Assembly: GCF_037975245.1 (NCBI RefSeq)
Contig: NC_092572.1
Span: 21,008,489 to 21,068,488 of the forward strand
DNA length: 60,000 nucleotides
Source: Apostichopus japonicus
Lineage: Eukaryota; Echinodermata; Holothuroidea; Aspidochirotida; Stichopodidae
Reading direction: 5' to 3'
Below are positions 10,101-20,399 of this stretch, one piece after another. Under the pieces are notes generated by a model, which searched no databases, was not told the origin of the DNA, and saw only the letters and a list, made by a program, of their open reading frames with translations. A program made the position numbers and the translations under genes. Each line of letters begins with the position of its first letter. The first letter of the stretch is position 1.

Positions 10101-12380
10101 CGTTTTCCCTGGCAGGAGACCTCTTAGCATGTGATATATTTCTACCACACTTGTATGGTGAGCTCTTCTATCAGGTTGTGTTCATCAAACAACCTGAGAG
10201 CGTTAAGGGGCATGTGTTCTAACTAACTTGTTGGTGGTGGTTACATTCCTTCCCACCCAACCCCCTATAATTGTGTAATGTTATTAAGATTATTCCTAGA
10301 GCTGTACAATGCACCCGTTCCTTTGTTCCATGGAACCACTAAATTGTAATCACTTGCTAATGGAGAGCGGTTTGTATATTTGGTGTATAACTTTCGAACC
10401 AATTCTCAGCACTTTTTGTCGATCAGATGCTCTCCAATAGCCTAATTTCTCAAATTGCTAGCCTTCTTGTTTCTTTGTAGTCTTCATATTTATTAGCAGC
10501 CTTTGTGTGAACGACTGACAACAGATTATTTCTAGCTGAATGAATATTACTATGCAGGGACAAACTTACAGACCTGAAATGTTGGTATGTCGCACAATAT
10601 CGGCAACTCCATGTTGCAACAATTGACAGTGTCCAGTTGGTTTGGTTGGAGTTTATTTCCTGTTGGTAGGCCTTGAACTCGCACTGCAAACATTATTTTT
10701 TTCTGAAGTTTTATTTTCATAACATATGCAATGGCAATTGTATAATTGTTTCCTTGTATTACAGATGACGAGGAATCTAACGTTGCACTTCAACTTTTGG
10801 GCCTCCTCTTCCCTACTGGAAGTCAGCGGACAGCTGGAAGAAAAGGGCCCGACAAGAGAGCAACAGTAGAAGAAGCTCTTCAGTCTTTCATTCAAATTGA
10901 GGAGGTGAGACATGAATCGCTCTTCTGTATTTGGAAAGTAGTTTATTTTCATCTTGTGCTTTATGTACTATAGCAATGTATGATGCGTGCTTGACATGAT
11001 GATGGTACGATAGGTACTGCTGTTTGTGACAGAGAAGCTGGTCATTGTGAGTGAGTGCCAGTGTAAGGCTTGGGACCTATAAGGTTTTTTGATGATGGAA
11101 TGTACTCTGCAGTACAATTTTGACATGGAGATTGCATAGAAACAGACAGACCACACCTTGAATGAATCGGTAATGCTTAATGTCCAAATGTCATTCAAAG
11201 TGTGAATGGAGACATTGTTTGAAATGGGTTTTATTCATTCATTTTTTTCATTCAAGGCTAAGATTGCCACAAAGTGCCCTTCAGGATAATTGATATGTGC
11301 AACAGCCTATGCCAGTAATGTGGGGAAGAAATCCACAATTAGTATGTCATCAGCATCTGTCATTAATATAACTCGTATTTTAGTGGCAATTGCTTTTCCC
11401 CACCCCACCCCTAAAGCAATGTTGTGGGTGAAGGAAACATCTGCAACCTACCTGACGGGTAACCCGGTACCCTCGTTCCATTATTCTACCCGATGCAATC
11501 ACTACTTATTAGGGATATCGCTCTTTCTAAAGACTGGAAGGTGTCGATCAATATGCAGTGGCGGGAGTGTGGCTTAGCGGTACAGTGCCTGCTTTGCATG
11601 CGAGAGGTCCCCGGTTCGATTCCTGCCTGTCAATTCTGGGTAAATTTTCCAGAGGTGGCTGCAACTGCAGTTGTGATGGACGAGGTCTTCGACTTGAATT
11701 CCTGGTTCTGCCGAGGTCTGGTGGACTTGTGAAATGGTTGGGGTTGGTGAACGGGGCTCTTGAAATAAGTCTCGCTCATCAGCTGTAAGCAGTGACGCTG
11801 GACAGCTCCCGCTCCTCCGGGTTCTGAGAAAGTGGTCAGCTCCTGGAGTGCACTGTCGTCCGTCGGATGGGGACGTTAAATGGCGGTCCCAAGAGCAGGA
11901 TGGGATTGGATTGGTTACACCCCTGCCTCGACGTCTGGGCACTCTTCGAAAAGAGAAGGCGAGTTATCATCCACGCCCAAAACCAGCCAAGGTTCCTCGA
12001 TGAGCCTTCAGGCTTTCTGAACCCTTAGTAACTAAACTAATATATTTTGTTCTATTGTCTTCCAGATTGGTACCAACATACCCACATTTTTGGAGGGGAA
12101 CAAACAGACGCAGCCGTTCATCCTAGCCCTTGGGGAGAGAAAGTCTCCGGAACAGTTGTTTGTAGTGGTTGAAGGACAGACAGTCTCATGCAGTAGCTTA
12201 TTGCATGCAGTGGACGTGTGTTTCAAGCTTTTTTATTTGTTAGACGTCCACTACCCATGGCAATGCTCCAATACGTGGGATTTTGTCCAGAAGTTTATAT
12301 ATGGGATAGGAGATGGCAAAGGCAAAGGACGTAGTGCCTCGGCAGTCACACTGCTTTGTAACTATCTGAAGGCAAAATAG
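4167..12380 (+). CDS. Eight-exon SAMD3-like uncharacterised protein gene (5' end not found)
   Basis: Exons are 4167-4409, 5145-5314, 6006-6090, 8019-8184, 8974-9164, 9926-10073, 10765-10904 and 12066-12380 (stop TAG). Every junction has AG before and a GTAAGT, GTGAGT or GTGAGA donor after, and exon phases agree across all seven introns with no internal stop. Exon 1 is Ser/Asp-rich. Exons 2-4 carry the KRVVNTLVSCLIEKHG, MLMTKAIMAEFPSL and LLENRLRNLRKRN blocks. The last exon carries PTFLEGN, FVVVEG and HAVDVCFKLFYLLD. From memory this block order matches the uncharacterised 'sterile alpha motif domain-containing protein 3-like' family, multicopy in many aquatic animals; no function is established. 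No SAM domain is seen in these exons, and exon 1 needs an upstream exon because the frame is stopped just 5' of its acceptor. Exon 2 could alternatively start at 5175. Candidate AATAAA at 12472 lies inside the TIR of the next element. Confidence 0.75.
6783..7215. repeat. Inverted pair of a dispersed repeat in intron 3
   Basis: About 6783-6990 read on the - strand aligns with about 7000-7215 on the + strand. Shared landmarks are ATTATGCAAATTAGCGGT (6780s) against GCTAATATGCATAATTT (about 7180), and GTGAGAGTGCTAACGC (about 6900) against GTTAGCGCTCTCACGC (about 7068). Arms are diverged. Inside the left part, ATCCACCAAGTTTC occurs twice (about 6608 and 6738). The larger block 6490-6980 is bracketed by TATATCCCCGGGAC and GTCCCAGGGATATA, an imperfect terminal inversion. 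Confidence 0.6.
7310..7860 (+). repeat. Diverged tandem repeat units with a SINE-like tail
   Basis: The string around 7460-7560 (GATTTGCACGTTTCGGAACATGG, then GCAGTTTCGCACC) recurs around 7733-7800 in diverged form, giving a roughly 280-base repeat unit. The block continues the dispersed repeat of 6490-7215 and lies inside intron 3 of the SAMD3-like gene. The ORF across it is a repeat translation, not a gene. Confidence 0.45.
7638..7700 (+). mobile_element. SINE/LINE 3' tail fragment (AAGCGCTTTGAGAC type) with ATT repeats
   Basis: GTGAAGCGCTTTGAGACTGG followed by ATAAAGCGCTAGCGAGATA and (ATT)n. The paired AAGCGCTTTGAG / AAAGCGCT hairpin with a short simple-repeat tail is a widespread 3' end of SINEs and their partner LINEs in marine invertebrates. 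No promoter head is visible. Confidence 0.5.
8659..8712 (+). repeat. tRNA-like SINE relic
   Basis: GCGGTTAGCTCAAATGGTAGAGC has a good A-box (TAGCTCAAATGG); a degenerate B-box-like GAAATTCAAACCC follows about 28 bases later. No acceptor-stem pairing is evident, so this is a relic and not a tRNA gene. It lies in intron 4 of the SAMD3-like gene. Confidence 0.4.
11560..11930 (+). mobile_element. tRNA-Ala-headed SINE
   Basis: The head GCGGGAGTGTGGCTTAGCGG, the TGC anticodon context CTTTGCATGCGAG and the B-box GGTTCGATTCC make a tRNA-Ala(TGC)-like 5' region at 11560-11630. The body continues about 300 bases to GTCCGTCGGATGGGGACGTT, AAATGGCGGTCCC and a GATTGGATTGG tail, a 3' end type common in animal tRNA-SINEs. 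The 3' acceptor strand is missing, so it is not a functional tRNA. It sits in intron 7 of the SAMD3-like gene. The end point is approximate. Confidence 0.68.
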
Positions 12381-12460
12381 GGCACATAGGAGTGAATGCT
12401 TCGATCAGGAACCTTGCATTGGGTTCTACAATTTAATTGTTCATATTTAGTTGTTGTTAG

Positions 12461-13385
12461 GCCAAGTAAAAAATAAACATGTTTCTCGTCCCCGCCCGCT
12501 TCCATTTTTGGGGACGCGTTTTTTCTATTATTTTTTATTCATGACAACTTGGGGTCAAACCAGGAAAATAGGCATATTTAAGCCTAAAAATATCAAAATT
12601 AAATAAAAATTGCAGAAATGATTTAAGTCATCCCTTAAAAAAAACCATTAAAACGTAGTATAGACAGTGACACCACATATTTGCATGATTTTCAACGACA
12701 AAATGCTCTTAACGTTTTTTCGAAATGGTCAGAAAATTCCAAATGCACAATCGAATGCGACAAAAAAAAATCACAAAACTGGTATGTGGCAATTACATAC
12801 AAAAATCGTCATGACAAGCAATCTCGATTTGGTGAAAACCAGTTTTAAAATTCACACTATTTAGTAAAAGAAAAAGTATTCAAATACCCCATCAACTATA
12901 TCCCTGTATTAAAAATTTATAACTCGCATTCGAGTAATTTATGACAAATAAACAAATTTCTTGTTTTTAAGCTTGGTTGGTTTGGTTCACAAAATCACAA
13001 TTGGCCAGGCCCTAGACAAGGCTCAGCTAGTCCATGAAACTGTGGTTCGGTAATTGTACCTCATACATCAGTCACAAACCAGTATTCTTCTGATAAAACT
13101 GCCAGCATCAACTCGACGGCTCTCCTTTTGCGATTTGCGATTAGGGGCAAGGCTAAGCCTATTAATAGACCCTGAACATTTTGATTTGAAGTACATAGCC
13201 GCAGCTATCATCAGATAGTGCTCATTTTGATTTTATTATGAATTTGTAAGATTGAAATGCGTGATGGTTCAAAATTTAAAATGCGTAGCCATACATAACC
13301 TTGCACAGTCTCAAGCAGTGACGCCCCATCTCCTCCTCAGCTTAGAAAATTCGGACGGGAAACATGTTTTTTCTTCTACTTGGCC
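12461..13385. mobile_element. Non-autonomous TIR element, TTAR-flanked
   Basis: The left end GGCCAAGTAAAAAATAAACATG is mirrored at the right end (CATGTTTTTTCTTCTACTTGGCC), with inversion continuing through GTTTCTCGTCC / GGACGGGAAAC, about 35 bases with indels. Flanks are TTAG on the left and TTAA on the right, consistent with a TTAA-type target with one change; superfamily is not certain. The 925-bp interior is AT-rich with no recognisable coding. It begins 80 bases after the stop codon of the SAMD3-like gene. Confidence 0.62.
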
Positions 13386-15002
13386 TTAACCTTCCGTTGT
13401 ATATATACAGGGAGTCTGGGTAGAATTTGTTGTTAAGAAATTTTGAATTGGCATAAACTAAAATACTTACTGCACATCAATTATTGCAAAACAATTGATG
13501 AACGCAACCAGTGCCTCGAACATCTTGGAGACCTTGTTTTGGTGGACAGTGTTTTTCTGTAATTTCTGTAACATGTCTAATATGGACTAAATGAAAGATG
13601 ATGCTCACATTGCTACCCTAATAGTTCCTTGGAGGCACAATGCTTGATTTAAATTTCATGGATGCAAATGCTATCATCAGAATTTCAGTATGAAGTGTTT
13701 GAAGGGTTGGATTTTCATGACTTTAAAGCTGTAGTTATTTAGTTGTAGTGTCTAATTGCACAGTTTAGTATCTAGTTATTTTGACATGGCATCGTAGCTG
13801 TGGTTTGTTCTTGATCACCACAGATTTTCCTTCAGATTTATTGTAATATATTGCACAGTTGAGTTACCATGGCAACATTCCATGGGGGGGTGTGGGGGTG
13901 GGAGTTAAGTATAATTGCACCAATTCTGGTCAATGCTTTAAAACTACAAATACACATTTATCTACAAACTCTCTAATGCCAAAAGAAAATATCCAATATC
14001 TTATTCGGAGTGCATCTTTTTCACTTTCTTGATAATAATCCTCCATGTCAACACGGCGCAAGTTGAATGTTGTTAAAAAATACACTTACATATGTGGGTA
14101 AAACTGTAGAACTACGACATGTGCAATCGCAGTGACACATCCCGTAAATGTAAATGAGAAAATCACTTAGTCTCAGAAACATTAATTGGAGGGATAATTC
14201 TGCCCCATTCATTCTTGGTTGGTAAATAATAGCCTCAAAATTGGTACACTGCCTGCCCAATGTTATCAAGCCGACCGCCCAAAAACATTTGTGGGCCTAG
14301 GCTAGGGCCTAACATTTTTCACTACAGACCAAATGTTGAATAGCCAAGGGCTCCCTTCTAACGTAACTGAACAAAATTCATCTGTTAACTTCAATAAATT
14401 TATTCAGTATGAAAATTACATGTTAAGTGCAAGTTTTGAAAACCAGTACAACTTTTGCTTTTGAAACCATAGTTACATACTTCACACTATTTTGCTATAG
14501 ATGAAGTAATCCTATAAGAAATAAATAGTTTAACATAATGTTCTGAAGTTGCCCTTTTACTTGAACTGTTTTCTTATTTTTTAGGCATGACTGTAGAGAT
14601 ATTTTAGTTTGACCATGTGTTAGTCCTGTGTGGTTTATCACATGGTAAAATCAGTTTTGCCGTTGATGCCCTGCAACCAGTTGTCAATATCAAGGGTGTG
14701 TGAATGCAGCCAACTAGACGAGGGAAGAGCCATTTCCTGCAACCTACGCAGTATATGAAACCCAAAATCTTCTGATGCCCTCCGGGCCAACCGATGGTGG
14801 CACTCCACTTGGATAAGTCTTGTCGGCAGTCAATTTGTCCTGGGCAGAGAACCCTGCACCAGGGGTCAACAAATTTTGTCCATCGAGGGCAAGGTTGTGT
14901 ACATTGCCAGGTCATAAGTGCTGCCCTCTGCCATACCTGAAATTTTCAAAACTCCTGTTTGTTTTTCTGATAGTTTTCTATTTTTTTTTCTAAACGCTCC
15001 TG
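13386..15002. other. No recognisable gene
   Basis: AT-rich sequence with a G-rich run near 13884. A - strand ORF at 14604-14915 has no recognisable domain and I do not treat it as a gene. Confidence 0.5.
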
Positions 15003-15166
15003 ACGGGTACTGAAGTTGCTCCTAATAGGGTACTGCACTTAACTGAGCAACGGGGAGATAAAGTGCCTTGCTCAAGGAAACAACACAGCGCCCCTGGATG
15101 GACTCGAACTCGCAATCCTATGATCTCAGGACTAGAGTCATTACCACTAGGCTATGTTACCACGAT
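15003..15166 (-). mobile_element. tRNA-derived SINE, reverse orientation
   Basis: On the - strand, from 15166: GGTAACATAGCCTAGTGGTA (A-box), then GCGAGTTCGAGTCC (B-box), then the TTGAGCAAGGCACTTTATC motif near 15080, a core recurrent in tRNA-derived SINEs of fishes and marine invertebrates. The 3' limit is approximate. No poly-A or target duplication was found. Confidence 0.62.
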
Positions 15167-15584
15167 CCCCTGATAGTGATGCATTTGTTAATAAGATAAT
15201 GGGACAACCATGACACACATTACTTCTTGTTCAGTCTTTCTAGTGATAAGCGCCTTCATATACCCCCTTTTTTTATACATGTATCTATATGGTTTCCCCT
15301 GGTAAATTGTGGTTGAATCTATGTTATATTTGCTAATGTGTAAGGCTATACTCTTCTAGGTTCTGAGAGTAACATGCAAATTTGGGAGGCATGCCTTACC
15401 TGAATGTGATCAGAAGAGATTTAGTGATCAATGTAGACTGGAACGTCATTTGGCTTGCATTTTCAATGTCGGCTTTTGCCTTGATATATGCATCACTCTG
15501 AACTGTAATCTGGTTATCTGAACCACATAGTCGTCCCACCAATGGTTTAAACCGTACACTGTTCATTCGGATTGAAAAGCCTGT

Positions 15585-15847
15585 TAAAAAATGAACCGAA
15601 ACGGCTCAAATTTGAACCGAACAAATGATCAAATGTGCACTCAAAACTTTGAACCGATAAATCGGTTCAAAATGAACTGAGACTGTTCATTTTGAACCGA
15701 TTTATCGGTTCAAAGTTTTGAACCGGCAAATGGTTCAAAATTTTGAACCGCTAAACCGGTTCAAAATGAACAGAGTCGGTTCAGTGCCCATTTGATCCTT
15801 TGTCCGGTTCAAATTTGAGCCGTTTCGGTTCATTTTTGAACCGGTTG
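15585..15847. mobile_element. Foldback element built of GAACCG units
   Basis: 15591-15660 (ATGAACCGAAACGGCTCAAA, then TTTGAACCGAACAAATGATC) is the inverse of 15780-15840 (GATCCTTTGTCCGGTTCAAA, then TTTGAGCCGTTTCGGTTCAT), with few mismatches. Between them GAACCGATAAATCGGTTC-type palindromes recur. The whole can fold as one long hairpin. The outer sequence GTACACT...TTAAAAA (left) and TTTTTAGAGTGTAC (right) suggests the true TIR extends to about 15556-15861. No ORF. Confidence 0.75.
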
Positions 15848-15861
15848 TTTTTAGAGTGTAC

Positions 15862-16679
15862 ACCTTTGCTGCGAGGAATTGTGTAATGGCATTCGAGGTT
15901 GAGATCCAGAATGGGTATCAAAATTGTACGTAGAACGTTATTAGGTACAGGCCAGGTATAACGCCTAGTGCGAAGTATTGTACTATTAGTTTGACTAACT
16001 GCCAAAGCTACAGAGAAGACACGTGGCGTCTGTCATAGGGGAAGCAGTAGGAACTTTTAAGTTATACCGCAACCTTGGTAAACCATATAATATATGTATT
16101 TAAAACTGGTATGATGCATCTTGGAAAGCAGTTCAACGCCTGTGTCCTGGACACCGTCAGCCATCTTGTATGGTAAGATTTCATTCTTTAATTTAAAATT
16201 GATATGTTACTGAGATATTATGCCGATTTTCGATACTACTAGAAGTGTAGTTACATGACCGTCCCACAGACGTGAATGAACATGAAACATATTAAACGGA
16301 GTAGCGGAATGCATTGAGTAAAGACATTACATATTAATATATTACAACTGAAGCAATTACAATCGGAGAGATGCATTGCTATTAATTGGAAGTAACAGGA
16401 TGATCTTACTAAATATTATCTATGTTAATAAATTAGGAAACGTATGATTTTGTTAGTTTGAATGCAACTAGTACCTGATCTATTACATAAGAACTTAAAG
16501 GCAGATAATCCGGGATTCCTGTCTGGCAAGACGACCTACCAGGTCATACTGGATGATCTTGATAGTTGACAATGAACATTGATCAATGTCGTGTATGAGA
16601 TGTTCAGGAATTATGGATGACGAGTCCTCTGATGTTGTTTTTGGTAATTAAAAGAAATACATAAATCCATAAATTTCAT
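15862..16679. other. No recognisable gene
   Basis: AT-rich interval between the GAACCG foldback and the pogo relic. No domain, repeat or RNA gene recognised. Confidence 0.45.
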
Positions 16680-16965
16680 GATCATTATTGATCGGCATGC
16701 CTCACATGTAAAGAGTGTGCGAATAATTAACTATTGCATTGAACATAACATCGTGTTGATTTGCCTTCCAGCAAACACCACAAAGTACCTACAACCTATA
16801 CAGATCTGTCTTCAAGCCGTTAAAGTTGCACTATGACTATGCAACAAACACATGGATGAAGCGAAACCCAGGAGCGTCTATTAAAAAATACAGATTTAAG
16901 TTTGTTTAATGAATCTTGGTCGAAATGACATCCCGACGGAGGCTGAACCTGGTTCAAATGAAATA
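16680..16965 (+). pseudogene. pogo/Tigger DDE transposase fragment
   Basis: Translation in a shifting frame gives IIDRHASHVKS, NYCIEHNIVLICLPANTTKYLQP and HYDYATNTWMKR. These align with the DDE_1 catalytic region of the pogo copy at 47190-47440 (IIDGHTSHVKS, ICLPSHTTKYLQPLD, HYDYATNNWTKR). The catalytic GH context is changed (DRH for DGH) and the frame breaks in the QPIQICLQ stretch, so it is dead. No TIRs were found close by. Confidence 0.65.
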
Positions 16966-18134
16966 CCTATGGAGACTTTCTATATATAGAAAGCATATGA
17001 CCAAGTTCATTTATGCAAGAAAAAAAGATGAAGCAGGGCTATGTCTCTTTTTAAGCAGAAGAGAGATGGGAATCTGTGTATATTGCCGATAATGCAGATG
17101 AAGCTTATGATAATTTCAATAACGTTATTAAAAAGTTGTATAGTGATTGATGAAAAATGGTTGTAAAGAGGATAAACCATGGCTTACCAATGGTTTAAGA
17201 AATGCATGCAAAAAGAAAAAGCAATTTGTTATGCAAATGAGGCTATTATTTTAAGGGATTAACATTTTTATCATTTCTTAATTAATTTTTCTATTTATTA
17301 CGAAAACATTTTGATATACATCTTTATTTTATTATCATTCTTATCGTTTTTTATTTAAAAAAAATGGTACGATGTCATATGACAGAACGCCCCCTTTCCA
17401 AAGTTTTGAGATAGAAACATGACACGTTGGCAACAAGTTCTGACTTATTTACTGACATGATTGGCATCAACAGCGGTGTGTGTCAATGGTTCAAAGGCGT
17501 CTTAATGAGGAGCTTAAGTAATGTGCTCTTATGGAAGATGATAAGAATGATGACGAAGCAGAAGGGATTATTGTTAATAACTAATCATAACTTTGACGAT
17601 GGGATAAGGGTATTTTCACTATACGGGTTTAATTCTGAGAGGAATGATTAAGGGAGGATCAGGACCACATATAATGATGGAAAGGCTACGTTGTTTCTCA
17701 ACCAATCTCAAATCATTGGACTTCAACTATCTCAAAGTTTGGACTTTTACGGATTCTTTGATTTGGACGCCATTTACATCATGGCTTCTCCAATCGCAAC
17801 TTCGACACTGCGTACCCATTAATCTGTGCGTCAAGGCTTGAAGAGACTGTGCAGTCAACCCGTCTCCATTGGCCGAGCCCGATTAAGCGGACGCCGCAGT
17901 CACCTCCACCAACGGTATCGCCAATGGCTGAGAATTACGACGCAGCAGGTTGCAAACCAACATATGTGAGTAAACTTGCTGTTTCATCTCAAAGACAATA
18001 CACACGTACAGTTACAAACATTTCGTTGCAAGGCCTAAGTAACCATAAGACGATTTTATAGCAAGGATGGGTGTGTTGCGTTACTACCAGGAAAATTAGG
18101 GCTTATTTTATCCGTCAAACAGTGGGGTGAATTA
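16966..18134. other. AT-rich interval, no clear gene
   Basis: Short ORFs (17427-17651, 17644-17841, 17849-18061) have no domain I recognise. The last is Ser/Pro-rich and directly precedes the PC4-like ORF, so it could belong with the putative Polinton remnants. Confidence 0.35.
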
Positions 18135-18413
18135 ATGACGCATATTAAGAGAACCCTTTGCCTTCACGTTCAATACATGACAAACATCATTTACAACCTG
18201 AGAATGAAACTTATCACGCTTGAAAAACCTTTAAAAATGAAAGGCTTATCTAATTGGACGGGGAAGACATTCATCAGTCCTTGTGAGCACATACAATGCA
18301 GAGAGTTTGGTAAATGTTATCCGACAAAGAAAGGTATAAATATAACGTGGGAGCAGTGGATGTGGTTGGACGAAAAGCTCGCAGCGATGACTGCTGATTG
18401 TAGCTGTATTTAG
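18135..18413 (+). CDS. PC4/p15-like ssDNA-binding domain ORF (putative Polinton cargo)
   Basis: A 92-codon ORF whose C-terminal part reads CEHIQCREFGKCYPTKKGIN followed by ITWEQWMWL. A (Y)PTKKGI(S/N)-(L/I)T-x-(E)QW pattern is the core of the PC4/p15 transcription-coactivator fold, which binds single-stranded DNA. From memory, small PC4-like genes occur beside structural genes of Polinton/Maverick and adintovirus-like elements in invertebrate genomes; remnants of such genes lie 1.3 kb downstream here. The N-terminal 50 residues are unrecognised. Whether the ORF is expressed or complete cannot be judged. Confidence 0.38.
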   Translation: MTHIKRTLCLHVQYMTNIIYNLRMKLITLEKPLKMKGLSNWTGKTFISPCEHIQCREFGKCYPTKKGINITWEQWMWLDEKLAAMTADCSCI

Positions 18414-18434
18414 TATTCATATGTTGTTCGTACT

Positions 18435-18713
18435 ATGTTTCACGATGAAACTGAAGTGATCTGGGTACTGGATTCTGATGAGGAGGCAGAACTGGAGACC
18501 CCGATCGTCAATGCACGACAACCGGATATACAGGCACCCAAAGTTGCTAGGCATTTCAAGAGGCGAAACCGCAGATGTCATACAAAGAGGCTGTTGGATC
18601 AAGACATTGTCGTAGATGATGTCCAGAAAACGGCAACCGAACATGAAAAGACATTGCAACGGTTAGCAAAGAAAGTCTTTGGCACACTAAAACAAAAATG
18701 CGATGATTTGTGA
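18435..18713 (+). CDS. Acidic-then-basic small ORF, unrecognised
   Basis: A 92-codon ORF starting 21 bases after the PC4-like ORF on the same strand. It has an acidic stretch (LDSDEEAELE), then a basic cluster (KVARHFKRRNRRCHTKR), then a helical Glu/Lys-rich tail. No homologous family is recognised. Its tight spacing to the PC4-like ORF is the only reason to list it; it may be a remnant of the same element. Confidence 0.25.
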   Translation: MFHDETEVIWVLDSDEEAELETPIVNARQPDIQAPKVARHFKRRNRRCHTKRLLDQDIVVDDVQKTATEHEKTLQRLAKKVFGTLKQKCDDL

Positions 18714-18716
18714 CAG

Positions 18717-19675
18717 TTGTAGTGTGGACCATCCGAGTCAAATTGAGCACGAATGGGGTCTCTTGGCCACTGACGATGAACGCCTCGATATGTTCCTGTA
18801 AGAAACTTGGACAATTAATTCATTTTTACGACCAAATATCAAATGTCTTGCGTGGATGTTAAATATGCCACCAAAGGAATTGTGGAAAATTTATCATTAT
18901 GTGCATTAGGCATTACGCAAAATTTTTGACTTGTTAAGGTTAAGAAGAATAATGTTAAGAATAACTAATGTGTAATTTAACCAATAAATAATTAAGATGT
19001 CAGTTCAAATTAATGTAAAAGATTGTGTGTTAAGTAAAAGCTAAAGAAGTATTATGTAAGGCATATTTGTGTTTGAAATTTTAAATGTTAATTACAATTT
19101 ATATACGACAGTTACAATTTTGTTCGTTTGTCATTTCTGTCTTACAAGTCTCTGTTCTTTTATTTTTCTTTGCCAGAAATATTAAGCTATACCATCCCAT
19201 CCCTACCCTCACATGTTCCCCATTTCCCGTCCGATCCCCCTACAATACCAACCCTTAAGTACCAACACCTTGTTTAGCCATTTAAGATAATGGTATCATT
19301 ATCATAGACAGTTTATCATTCACTGTCCGCTCCTCTCAAAACAAAGAACCTTGTCCTTCCTACCCCCCCCCCCTTACACGAGGACTACCCCCGACACCCT
19401 GTGAGCTATGGAGGGGTTAACTTTACTCAGAAGTCAAAAAAGAAGGGTGCATCAGCTTACCCTGGGTAGTAGCGATCAAAAATAAATCTGGTCATACCGT
19501 ATTGAACGCTATAAAAACCATTGTTTCCTCGGGCAGGACGCCATTACAGATTCATATTGACAGAGGTGGGGAAATTGTAAATAAAAACGTTCAAAGATTT
19601 TTTAAATGCTCACGTGCCCTTACTGCGCGTTGCTTAAATAGTACATAACGCCCAAGGGAACACAACACGGTGTCG
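18717..19675. other. AT-rich interval with C-rich patches, no clear gene
   Basis: No recognisable domain. Low-complexity C-rich stretches lie at about 19190-19240 and 19360-19392. Confidence 0.4.
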
Positions 19676-19812
19676 TACACCAATCCGCATTACATTCCCG
19701 TTAGATCCGGAAAGATAGAAAACATCCAAATAGATTTAAGGGATGATCTCATACAATTGATTCCATTCAACTCGGGCGTGTGATCGGGAAACTTCACTTC
19801 AAGCAGAGTAAA
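19676..19812 (+). pseudogene. Putative Polinton/adintovirus-like structural protein, C-terminal fragment
   Basis: One frame reads HYIPVRSGKIENIQIDLRDD and then LIQLIPFNSG, and after a one-base shift a KLHFK end. The pattern YxPVrxGxaxxIxaxaxD...vPFxxGkvxxxLHFr is, from memory, the C-terminal signature of a structural-type protein encoded by Polinton/Maverick and adintovirus-like elements in marine invertebrates. It is broken by a stop at 19781 and lacks its N-terminal part. It is an old genomic copy and is only described here. Confidence 0.42.
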
Positions 19813-19843
19813 TCTTCTCTTTCACCTAAACCAAACGTATCAT

Positions 19844-20038
19844 ATGAAGAATTTATTTGAAGACTACTACCTTCGGCAAGTAGAACGTGGACTTCCAGTG
19901 TTCACTGGCTACCACCATCGGTATTTGCAACGACAGCTCCGAAGATCTGGAGCGTACCTAATGTTTGAGGTCAAATTTAGACGTTGGTTTGAAGACGAGG
20001 ACGAGGCTTACGAACTTGTAGAAGGTAGTGAAAAGTAA
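19844..20038 (+). pseudogene. Fragment starting like a Polinton-type small virion protein, fused to a local repeat
   Basis: The 64-codon ORF begins with YYLRQVERGLPVFTG, resembling the YYxxQxGxGLPVFxG start, known from memory, of a small structural protein that follows the LHFR-type gene in Polinton-like elements. After about residue 24 it switches to RQLRRSGAYLMFE and RRWFEDEDEAYELVE, a sequence shared with two further copies at about 21940 and 22445. The expected Gly-rich RGHGLG stretch is absent, so this looks chimeric or decayed. Confidence 0.38.
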
Positions 20039-20399
20039 AGGCTCCGGCAAGATAAAAAAAAACACACACACACGATATTGATTATAGGTAAACGATGTAG
20101 GAGAGCTATATGGGGAATTAAATTAAAGCTCATGAAAAAGTTGGTATTTCGGTGGTTAGCAATAATGGCAGTATTTCTAGACATAGGTAAAGTTAAGCCG
20201 ATCTATGTGAACTCAAGTTACGGAAATCTTTATAGGACCACTGCTTATGACGTTTGACCTCCACCAGAAAATAATAGGACTCTTAAACTAAAAAGATCAC
20301 TTCCCTATAAAAAAAAAATATATATCAAATGAATCCAAGTATCCTTCTTGAGTTTGTGTTAAAAAACTAGGCCTGACAAACATATATAATACCCAAGCC

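Noticed and set aside
11560-11632. Functional tRNA-Ala gene
   Set aside because: A- and B-boxes are present, but the 3' acceptor strand is missing and a SINE body follows.
11574-11942. 122-codon - strand ORF
   Set aside because: Antisense translation of the tRNA-headed SINE.
14604-14915. 103-codon - strand ORF
   Set aside because: No domain or splice context; composition gives no support for coding.
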